Positions 51,004-61,128 of a stretch of 64,000 nt of DNA are shown piece by piece. A model generated the notes under the pieces. That model was given only the letters and a program-made list of their open reading frames with translations. It did not search any database and was not told where the DNA came from. Every line of letters starts with the position of its first letter. Position 1 is the first letter of the stretch. The position numbers were made by a program, and so were the translations under genes. The DNA is from Actinomortierella ambigua (taxonomy: Eukaryota; Mortierellomycota; Mortierellomycetes; Mortierellales; Mortierellaceae): the NCBI GenBank assembly GCA_016098155.1, contig JAAAJB010000016.1, positions 66,438 through 130,437 on the forward strand, given 5' to 3'.

Positions 51004-52997
51004 GAGGAGAGGGCGAAAGAGAGAGGGATGGAGAGAGAGAATATATAAAAAAAAAAAGGAGGTTTGGACCGTTGTCCTGCGTAGTACACAGACATACAAT
51101 CAGTGAGTGATTTGCGATTTGATGGATGGAAGTATTGATGCTTCTGATGTCTACAACAGAGGTGTGGTGGGTGAGTATAGAAGTGCGTAGATGTCGGTGG
51201 AATTCTTTCTTGTCCAAGACCATGGCCATATCAATGTGCTGGGACTATCCATAGGACGACGTGACATGGATGAAATGCCAACCCAGCACCCGTCGGCACA
51301 TGAAAGATAATGTGATCCACCACCCTACCCCTTCCTACGTCTCCATTCCTGGTGCAGTAGGCACGATGCTCTCTCCCTACTCTCGCAGGGTGCGTTACTG
51401 CTCTCTCTTGTGGGGAATTTGGGGCTACCAGGGTGCCCTTTGAAAAGGGGTGGAGAGAGAGGCACCAAGATGGGATATACACTGCTGGAGATACGCCACA
51501 AGATGAATCCGCGGATATCTTCTCCTCGCTAGCGGTGTGTCAAAAATGCATACAGAAGATGCAAAAAAAAAAAAAAAAAGGCCATTGTTGCAGCCCGTTG
51601 CTATTTGTCATACCGACTGTAATTGGGGGCAGGTGGGGGCTGGGACGAAGGACAGGAGGCGGGACAGCGAGAGCCTGGTCACTCTCCATGGGGTGGATGG
51701 TGACTGGTGAGACTGATGCGTGGCTGGGCACGGAAGAGAAACAGGGAGCCAAGAGAGAGAAGAGTGCTGATGAGAGAAGAATGAAGAGCGAGAGCTGGGG
51801 ACAGGATCAGGGGGTGAAGGCAGGGTTAGGGGGAGACGACAGTGAGAGAAATGGGTGGTGACAGAAGCAAAGCAGGCGAGCAAGCAAAGAAGGGATTTTT
51901 GGTTGCTCATTCTCAGCCTTGTTTCTATCGCTCTCTCGTTTGTTTGTTGGTCCTTTCTGTTGGCAGGGCAAGGGAGAGGGATCCCACAAAAGACGAAACT
52001 TTTGAATTAAGAAACGCGAGAGCATACAAACACACCACCACCACCACCACCACCACCACATACACTCATCCCGCCACCCTTATTCTTCGCCAGAACTTGT
52101 GAGTAATAGTGAAACGATCCAAAAAAAAAAAAAGAAAAGCCAAGGCCGGCCACCGCGCCCCGTTTAAGAAAAAGAGGAAGGATGTGAACAGACTACAAGT
52201 GATAAGAGAAAAAAATAATAAGGAGAAGAGCTAGGCTCTTGCACCAAACAGAAACCTCGAGAGTACCGTACAGTGGGGCTGACTCTCAGCCCGTGGTGGC
52301 ACTGCTGGAGGGGAGGGAGGGATGAGTATGAGGATAAGGTGCATGTACGAGTGTGCGCCATATGTGTGTGTGTGTGGGTGGGTGGGTGCGTGGGTGGGTG
52401 TGGTGGTGGTGGTGGACGAGTGGCAATGATGATGACGGAGATATGTTGGTATGAAAGCATGCTTTAACGGCGCATGCGGAGACACCGATGAGATTAGAGG
52501 GACGTAATGGAGTTGGTGGTTGGACTGGAGGAGGAGGGGAGGGCAATACCTTTTTCCTCTAATCTATAATGGGCATGGGGGGATGGAGAGAGCGAGAGAA
52601 CGAGATGGGAGGAGGTGGAGGGAGAGGATGGACGCGATCAGTCTTTGGAGGAGGGGAAGGAAAGAAGACAAGATGCAATGCGGATGGATGGGGCGTGAGT
52701 GTGTGGGCGAGAGAGGAAAGGGAAAGAGAGGATTTGGGCGGTGGAGGAGAAAAAAGAAGAGAAAAAAAAAACGAGACTGTCAGATAGAGAGGGTCCAAAG
52801 TCAATTAGAGAGTTGTCGTGCCTGTCGAGTAATAAAATATGGCTGCTGCTTTGCTGACAGACATGCTTGTCTCTGGTCTTGCATCAGACCTGTTGTACAT
52901 ACAGTTCACCTGAATGTACATTGCAGTCTCAGTATCAGCAGCTGTTGTATCTGCTGGTACTACTTTCACTCGGCTTGGACAGGGAAGAGAGACGAGG

Positions 52998-53041
52998 GCC
53001 CGGGGGGGGGGGGGGGGGGGGAGAGGGGGGGGGGGGGGGGG
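52998..53041. repeat. Poly-G tract, two blocks interrupted by AGA
   Basis: About 20 consecutive G, then AGA, then about 18 G. Such a tract is very unusual and lies 17 bases downstream (minus strand) of the last recognisable kinase exon. It may be an assembly or sequencing artefact. Confidence 0.9.
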
Positions 53042-53057
53042 AACTGATTGAATCTAC

Positions 53058-54721
53058 CTTGATGGCATAAACAGTACCGTGGGCTTGTCCAGGGTGCTTT
53101 TTCATGGATATCCGCACAGTACCAAATGCGCCTATCGATAAAAGGGAGGGGGGGGGGTTGTCAGAACAGTGGTGTTTAGAGAACAAGGTCAGATGGACGT
53201 CAAAAATAAGGGAGGCAAATTTTTCGTATGTCTGTGCGACATTTTCTCCCTCATATCCTCGCCTCCAAACCCTCCCCCCCCCTCCGAACCACAATCGACA
53301 TCATGCTAGCATCATCGTGGAGGGTAGTGGGATGTGTTAGAGAGAGAGAGTGAGTGCGTGTGTTTGTGTAAGAGAGAGAGAGAGGTGGATATAGGGCTAG
53401 ATTGGCTTCGATTAAGAATCGACGTATTCATTTCCCTGTGATGACGGGGTCGTTACCGGGCTAGTCCACATCACAACGGACAGCACTCAACGTCCAACTT
53501 GCGCCTAGGCCCTTTCTATTTATTTATGGTCCCTTGATTTGGTTTTTCCTGCTTGATCTGGCTACAACACAATCCTCGCTCCCCTTGTCAACAGCAAGAA
53601 AGAAGGAAAACACCATCCACCACCACCACCACCCATAATCCTGGATGAAAGCGAAGAAAGAGGGGGAGAGGGATAGAGAGGATACGTGCGTGCTGCGCGT
53701 ACACTCGTCCTTATCATTCACTCTATTTTCTCTTACCTCTGCCAACAATCTGCTGAAGCTCGCCATACTTTTCTACAAAGCCAGCCTTGACATCGTGATG
53801 GTGGAGTAGGTGAGGGTGGTGGTGAGGGTGGTGGGGATGCGGTTTCAATCCTCGATTGGACAAGATTGGCTGCGGTTGGTTTGCTTCAGCTGCGGTCCCA
53901 TACTTTTCATTCAGGAGCGTCATTGGGTGGTCGAGAGACTCTGGGTGTAAATGTAGTTGGTGTCGGGGTGAGCCACCACCACCACCAGCTCCTCCTCCAG
54001 CAGCATCTTCCTTCTTGCCATCCAAAAAATCACGAATCTTCTTCACCTGGGACGCGAGGAACTGGCTGCGACGCGGGGCCGACAAATGGTGTCGATGCCC
54101 CCCTTGCGGTAACCGTTCGAACCGTTGACTAATCTCCCCCACTCCAGACCCGGTCGAGGATGGGACCGTGTCCGTCGTGGAGGCGATGGAATGGGTCGAG
54201 GGTGAGCCCGAGTGGTAGCCAGGTCGCTTGGAAGGGGGGATCATGTCCGCGGCCGAGGGCATCTCGGGCAAGACGCGCCGAGCCTGACCTCGGGTGCTGG
54301 AGAGGGGCGAGGCCGAGGGGGATGGAGTGCCGACGGCGGATATCGAGGCAGAGGCAGAGGCTGTTGGGGGTGGGGGAGAGGGCATGGTCACCAGGTCGTT
54401 CGACTGTGGGTGTGTAGGCATGGGGGCAGCAGGTGCTAGGGCTGCTACGCCGCCAGTCGCTGTTGCAACATCACGTTGTGGGGAGGAAGGAGGTGGAGGT
54501 TGGAGGGAGGAGTGGTCTACTGCTGGACGCTGGCGATGGATGGAGTTCTGGGTGGATGAACGCGACATGGAGGGAAGGTGGGGGGATGAGATGGGCGTGG
54601 GGCCCTTTGAATGGGGCTGGAGGGTGGTGTCATGAGGTGGCATGGCGGTTGAGGGTGGAGTGGCAGAGGGTATGGAAGGAGTCTTTGAGTCGACGACCAG
54701 CGACGAGGTATGGGAGGTCAT
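53058..54721 (-). CDS. HAL/NPR-like Ser/Thr protein kinase, N-terminal part only
   Basis: Two exons (minus): 54721-53737 and 53131-53058 give 353 residues and stop in phase 0 at a GTAGAT donor with no further exon found. Residues 1-310 are Pro/Ser/Thr-rich with His runs, typical of the disordered regulatory region of fungal kinases of the Hal4/Hal5/Npr1/Ptk2 group. The kinase starts FVEKYGELQQIVGRG (glycine loop split by the 605-base intron), then AFGTVRISMKKHPGQ and VYAIK with the ATP-binding Lys. Family members normally continue with EFR...YVKKV and a catalytic loop; these are absent from the next 2.8 kb. Either the rest was lost (pseudogene), the assembly is broken at the poly-G tract, or I missed diverged exons. 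The start MTSHTSSLVVD is chosen because upstream codons come from GA repeats. HAL group membership is moderate inference. Confidence 0.7.
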
Positions 54722-55620
54722 GAGAATAATGCAGGTGGATAGGGTGAGAGCGAGAGAGAGAGAGAGACAGAAAGAGAGAATAGAGAGACAGAGAGAGAGA
54801 GAGACAGAGACAGAGAATGTGTGTGTGTGTGGGAGAGAAGAGAAGAGAAGAGAAGAGAGAGAGAGAGGTATTGGTATGTGTTTTGAATGGTGAGGGATTT
54901 TTTCTTTTGTGTGTGTGTACATGTTTTAGAGTCTGAGTCTTCTTTCAAGGAGGAAGGACAATGGGGGGAAAGACAAATCGGGGTATGTTGTATCAAAGAC
55001 CGAAAAATGCGGCACACACAGCAGCAGCCAGCAGTGAGAGAGAGAGAGAGAGTGTGTGTGTGTGAGCACAGCCCCGCCGCCCGTCTTGTCCAAACCAAAA
55101 TACAAACACCCACTCGTGGCATAATTGGCCTGTTTCTGTCTCTCCTCTCTCTTTCCTCAAACAGATGATCTTTGTACTTTGTTTCCTTTCCCCTTCCGCG
55201 AGCTGCCTGGCTGGTTGTTCTCTGCTGCTGCAGTGCAGTAACGAGTGGCAACATCTGCCGATGGAATGATCGGATTGGAGGGAGGGAGGGAAGGGGGGTG
55301 CACAGGGCACCTCCAGTCCAGCAGCACCAAGAAACTCCATCTCTCTCTAATTCAATTTGAATTTGGGGTGTTGGTCTCCTTCAGCCACACCGTCAATTGA
55401 CCGCTGACGGTAGCGTCTCTCTGTTGACACTCACGCCACCAGACACTTTTCTTTTCTTTCAAATAAAAAGAGCGATGCAATGCAATGCATGCATCCATGC
55501 TCCTTCTTCCCTTCCTAAACCACATTGACATTTATTCTTGCTCGCCTGCTGCTTTCTGTCCCTCTCTTCCTCATCCCTCCCCCTCATAGTCTCACTGCTC
55601 CTTGAGCATCTCATTGCTTC
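54722..55620. promoter_or_regulatory. Divergent promoter region of the kinase and RAD26 genes
   Basis: 899 bases with GA arrays near 54748-54878 (the kinase leader), a GA/GT array at 55033-55063, then unique sequence. No specific elements or further genes are recognised. Confidence 0.45.
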
Positions 55621-58600
55621 ATGGACCCTGCCAAAGACATTCCTCCTGCTCACACTCCTCTCGCCAAGGACGAGCAGGCCGAAGAAGCAGCCCAGCTAGA
55701 TGCCATGCTAGGCGTTGGCATGGTCGATCAAGATGTTCTCGAAAGAGACTTGATGGCAAAGGTAAACACCCTTTCCCCTCAACATCTTGTTGTGCACCTG
55801 GCTAGCATAGGCTAATACTAATCTCCTCTCTCTTTGATCGTGTTGTTCGTCATAGGCTGCCAAAGCCCTCGATGCCAAAGAAAACGAACTTGACAAGAAA
55901 CGCCTCGAAAAGACTCTCAAGACAGCAAAGCAAGTCTTGCCAACAGGCTCATGCACCAAGGTGGTTTGACCTCTCCCCCTTTGTGGAGAATTCTCCAGTG
56001 TCCTAACAAACACCACACCCACTTGTTTGTTTGTTCTGGACAATAGCAAGCTTCAGCTCGAGATCAGAAAGATCGAGTCGAATCGCCGTGGCCTCACCCG
56101 AGGCTCCGTTGCCCTCGCGAACCTCGAGTCAAAACTTGTAGAGCTGGTAAGCACAAGAGCATCAGATTCGCTCCTATCATCGGAGAAGCGCAGCATCTAA
56201 TATGTAATGTTCTCATCTGCTAAACTCAATGACTCGGCTTCTCTTTCATTCATTTCTTTGACAAATATCTTTTGTATTAGAATGAAGAACTGGAACAGGC
56301 AGAGGAGGACAGGGCCTACATCACGGAGAGGATACAAAGCCGCAAACGCGGTGGTGATACATCGCTACGCTCTTCCAGTGGCCAGAAGAGCACAGCATCC
56401 GCGTCATCGACGTCTGGCGGCCCAGAGACATCCTCCGCACCTCAGCCAGGTCAACTCCCTGGAGAGAGTCTTCGCGAATTTTTAATCCGCACCGGAAAGA
56501 TCACGCCTTTTGCTTCGGTATCCGGCTTGGAAAAGATGAGACACGGAACCACCCCTCCAGGACCCTCATCTCGTGATATTCCATCGTCAGAATCGAACGC
56601 GGTGGCCAAGGATGTCGTCGGGAAAGCGACAACGACTGGTCCGACTTCCCATGTGCATCTACCACGTCCTTCCTGGAGTCTGATCGATCGTCCCACAGAA
56701 GCAATGGCATCCAAGACAGTCAAGACCGCTGCTCAAGTCATATCCAAGCGCAAGACCAAAAAGCGACCTCGTAAGGATGAGGCAGAGGGCAGCGAGTCGG
56801 AGGAGCTTGACAATGATGATAACGATGGCGATGAAGATTATGTCGACTCCAACGAGGGTTCGGCTCTGGAGGAAGACGAAGAGGAGGAGGATGAGAAGAC
56901 ACCCGATGATCAGGACTACTCGGATCTTCAGGACCTAGCAGGCGACGACAGCGAGTTCAAGGTGGAGGCAAAGAAAGGGAAACGGTCTTCGCGAGGAGGC
57001 GGAGGCGCTGCATACAAGTTTCTGTGTGAGGACGATGGAGACGAAATGCACTACCAGAAACGACTCTCAGAATGGGCACGGATGAGGAGGCATTTGCGGT
57101 GGCGTGTGAGTCATGTAAGGAATATCATCTCTGTTGGCTCGTTATGATGGAGATATTGGTCAAATGAGTGTATAGAGTTCTGGGAAGACACCAACACTTT
57201 TACTTTTTTTTTTTTTTTTTGATAGCCCTCTGTATCGATAGAGGAGGATGAAGGTTGGGACACTGAAGAACAGAGGCAGGAGCCTCAACTGGAAATGACA
57301 CAACCTCACCCAAGCATTCCAGATGCAGAGATGGACGGCGGGTACAGGATCCCGGGCGACATTTACTCCAACCTTTTCGATTATCAAAAGACTTGCACTC
57401 AATGGCTCTGGGAGCTACACTGTCAAGGAGCTGGAGGCATCATTGGAGATGAAATGGTAAAACGACGTGTCCATGAGGGGAAATGTTTTACCTGCGAATC
57501 ACCCTCTTTCATAATCTCACGCCAAAAGGGACCGTCTCTTCCTCGTTCTCTTTTACCTCTTGCGAAATAGGGTCTTGGAAAGACTGTTCAAATCATATCC
57601 TTCCTTGCTGGATTACTTTACAGTGGCAAGTTGGACGCGCCAGTCATCATTGTGTGTCCAGCGACTCTGATGAAGCAATGGGTCAAAGAGTTCCACCGCT
57701 GGTGGCCTCCGATGCGGGTGGCGATTCTTCATTCTAGCGGCAGTGGCATGAAAGATGGATCAGGAGGACGAGGAGGTGACAAGGATGACGCTGACTCTGA
57801 AGATTGGGAAGCATCCGCCTCTTCCAAGCGGGCAAAGACCAAGAAGCGCTTCGGAGGACGTCGTCGTGTGAGCTCACGTCGCGGTGCCGGTGAAGAAGAG
57901 GAGGAGGAAGAGCAAACAGTTGCAGACAAGATTGTGGAGCGGATTGGCAAGCAAGGGCATGTGCTGGTGACGACGTACGCGGGCTTACGGATCCATGCGC
58001 GACGACTTCTTCGCCAAGAGTGGTCTTACATTGTATTGGACGAAGGGCACAAGATCCGCAATCCGGATGCAGACATCACGTTGACGTGCAAGCAGTTTCG
58101 GACACCCCATCGGATCATCTTGTCTGGCACCCCAATCCAGAACAACCTGAACGAGTTGTGGTCATTGTTTGATTTTGTGTTTCCGGGCCGGTTGGGCACG
58201 TTGCCGGTCTTCCAGTCGCAGTTTGCGATTCCGATCAACATTGGCGGATATGCGAACGCGAGCCCCATCCAGGTGCAAACGGGGTACAAGTGTGCGGTAG
58301 TTTTGCGGGATCTTATCAGCCCATACCTACTCCGGAGGATGAAGGCGGATGTGGCGGCAGACATGCCCAAGAAGTCAGAGCAGGTCCTATTTTGCAAGCT
58401 GACCCCTGCGCAGCGAGATGCGTATGAGACGTTCTTAAAGTCGGACGAGATGACGTCAATTATGGAAGGCAAGAGGCATGCGCTTTTTGGGATCGACATT
58501 GTCCGCAAGATTTGCAACCATGCCGATATCTTGAACCGGGTGTTGCATGAGCACGATGACAACTATGGGGACTATCAGAAGAGCGGCAAGATGGTCGTCG

Positions 58601-59678
58601 TCAAGGCCCTGTTAGAGATGTGGCAAAAGGGCAAACATCGCGTGTTGCTCTTCTCACAGACACGGAATATGCTCGACATTCTGGAGAAGTTTGTCCGCGA
58701 GCAAGGATACACTTATCGTCGGATGGACGGCACGACGCCGATCCAGAGTCGGATGGGCCTGGTCGACGAGTTTAACGCGTGCAAGGACATCTACATCTTC
58801 TTGTTGACGACAAAAGTGGGAGGACTAGGTGTCAATCTGACGGGGGCAGATCGAGTTGTTATTTATGACCCGGACTGGAACCCATCAACGGATGTACAAG
58901 CTCGGGAGCGAGCATGGCGTTTGGGACAGACACGGGAGGTAACCATCTACCGATTGATGACATCGGGCACGATCGAGGAGAAGATTTACCATCGACAGAT
59001 CTTTAAGCAGTTCTTGACCAACAAGATTCTCAAAGACCCCAAGCAGCGACGATTCTTCAAGAGCCATGACATGGCAGACTTGTTCACGCTCGACGAAGGC
59101 GATGGCTTGGGCACAGAGACAGGTGATATTTTCAAAGGCTCGGAAATTGTTCGTACGACCAAATCAGGAGCATCGTCCTCTTCCAGTCGGTCATCACGGT
59201 CCAAAGGTCGAAGCAGGCACCGCAGCGGCGACAGTTATGACGACGTGGTCAATCTTGAGGGCGTCAGTAATGTCGAGAAGTTGTAAGTGCTCTTGAATTT
59301 CATTTTGTAATGATCAATCTGTCATGCTTAAAGAGGGCATATCATGGTATTTGCGACTAACGGCAGATAATTGGTTTGGTTTAGCACATTGCCTCGTGAA
59401 AGTGGATGGAAAGCGGAAGAGGATCAGGAGGACCCTGAACTTGATTTTTCCAAGGGTACGAAGAAAAGGAAGCACAATGCCAAGGACGAAGAGACACACG
59501 GCGAAGCAGACATTTTAAACAATTTGTTTGAGCTTTCGGGTGCCATGCATAGTGCGTTAAAGCATGACGAGATAATGGACTCGGACAAGCAAGAGCATCT
59601 GATCATTGAGCGTGAAGGTGAGAGAAAAACATCTTTTTTTTTTTTTTTTGACCATGAAGATATCAAACTGTTTGAGAA

Positions 59679-59717
<39 letters not shown>

Positions 59718-60488
59718 GTTTGTGCCTACGAAATGAGGACATTGTGCTAAGGATGTAGCATTTCTCTATGGGATTTACTTTGACCGACAGCCACAAGGGT
59801 TGCAGAGCAAGCCATGGCTGCGCTGAAAGACTCGACAAGGCGTCGACGTCGCCAAGAAGTGAGTGTGCCAACCTGGACGGGCAAGTCTGGCACTGCAGGC
59901 GCGCCAAAGGCCTACCTAATGCAACAACAACAGCAACAGCAACAAGACCAACCACAGCCGAAACCTCGCTTCGGTCGTGCCAACGCGTTCAACCCCACCG
60001 TCTCTGCTGTCACTCTATCCAACGAAACCACGACGTCGTCGTCCAAAGCACGATTTGGAAGTACTTTGGGAGGTATTGGAAAAGCAGGCATGGGCGCAGC
60101 GGACACGTCCTCGTCGAATTTGCTTGCCAACATGTTGGAACGCAAGCGGCTCGAACAGCAAGGTAGCCACGGAGCCGCTCGTCGCGGGGAAGGAGAAAGA
60201 GAAGACTCATCGAGCCAATCGTCGCGATCCGCGTCTCCGATGTCGGGTGGGGTGTCGCCGCGGATCCTTCAAGAAGGACAGCAAGGGCACTTGATCACAA
60301 AGATTCATGACTTTTTGATGAGCCATGGAGGGCGAGCACGGTCAGCGAACCTGGTCGAGCACTTTCAAGATCAACTCGGGGATGTGGACCAGGTAGTCTT
60401 TAAGAAGATGCTGAAAGGCATTGCCGTCTTTGAGAAGTCGGTGGCGGATGGCAGTGGATGGTGGAAGCTAAAGTCTGACTACTACTAA
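55621..60488 (+). CDS. RAD26: Transcription-coupled repair ATPase Rad26/CSB (ERCC6), SNF2 family
   Basis: Rad26/CSB is a nuclear Snf2-type DNA translocase that binds stalled RNA polymerase II. Exons: 55621-55761, 55856-55960, 56051-56146, 56281-57105, 57226-57456, 57571-59282, 59385-59617, 59791-60488; 1346 residues. Exon 2 ends at a GTGGTT donor and exon 3 begins at a tandem AG site, so that junction is the least certain. The N-terminal coiled coil includes [24 protein letters not shown] is a CSB hallmark. Motif I is split by an intron (GDEM, then GLGKTVQ, residues 463-472). Motif II is [11 protein letters not shown] (about 621), then [45 protein letters not shown] (about 822) and motif [16 protein letters not shown] (about 915). 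The C-terminal winged helix (about 1280-1346) ends [12 protein letters not shown]. It is close in plan to yeast Rad26 and human CSB. Confidence 0.95.
59685..59713. repeat. GA microsatellite in the last RAD26 intron
   Basis: About 14 GA units in the intron between exons 7 and 8. Confidence 0.9.
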
Positions 60489-61128
60489 GCAACTAGGATC
60501 TAGCTACAAGTAATAAAATGGAAGCGAGAGGAAAGGAAGAGAGGGACACTTGAGGCCTTGTTTGCATTGAATCCCGATCTCACCTAAAATCATGGTCCAA
60601 GAGATCGCATTTCACACCTCGTTCGCTCGCTCGCTCTATCCGCCGCTTCTCTCCATCGGCCTTCTCTCTCTCCCTCCCTCTTTCTCTCTCTCTCTATCCA
60701 TTTCCCTCGTGTTTGCTTGGAGAGTCTTGGTCGGGTTTGAAAGGCTAAAAAACAGCTGCACACTCTCTCTATGCCCACTTCCCATGTGTCCCGACCCTGA
60801 CCTTCGAGGCGTCTGACTTTCCCTCTCTCAGCTTTCCTACCTTTGTGTCTCTTCTTTTTCTTATTCCCTCTTTTGCTCACACTTGCTCCCCCCCCCCCAT
60901 CGTCGCCCCAGATTCCCATTCGTCCGCAACCCTTTCGTTTCTGTCGGTCACCTCGGCCGACCGTTAATCTCACTACTCACCCCACTGAAGGCCGCTCCCT
61001 CCCTCCCCGTCCACCCCCATCCGCTAATTCCCCTCCTCCACTCTTCGGTCTTTTTCACGACCTGAGCCTTCATCGTTGGGCCCTCCCCCTCCTTCGCTTA
61101 TTCAACCTCGCATGTCGATCGCAAAGAC
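60489..61128. other. Intergenic region after RAD26
   Basis: 640 bases: the RAD26 3' UTR with AATAAA at 60512, then strongly pyrimidine-rich DNA (CT runs near 60660-60705, C run near 60890) leading to the next start codon. No gene is supported. Confidence 0.5.
60512..60517 (+). promoter_or_regulatory. Putative polyadenylation signal of RAD26
   Basis: AATAAA 24 bases after the stop codon. Confidence 0.5.

Larger units (their letters stand above)
50221..53057. other. 2.8 kb region between G-gamma and the HAL-like kinase; expected kinase exons not found
   Basis: It contains the G-gamma promoter on its left side and should contain the remaining kinase exons on the minus strand. I searched for the C-helix, catalytic loop (HRDLKPEN) and DFG elements and found none. 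The DNA is dominated by GA arrays (50940-51010), CAC/GTG arrays (52030-52060, 52365-52415), A runs and a poly-G block near 53000. Confidence 0.5.
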
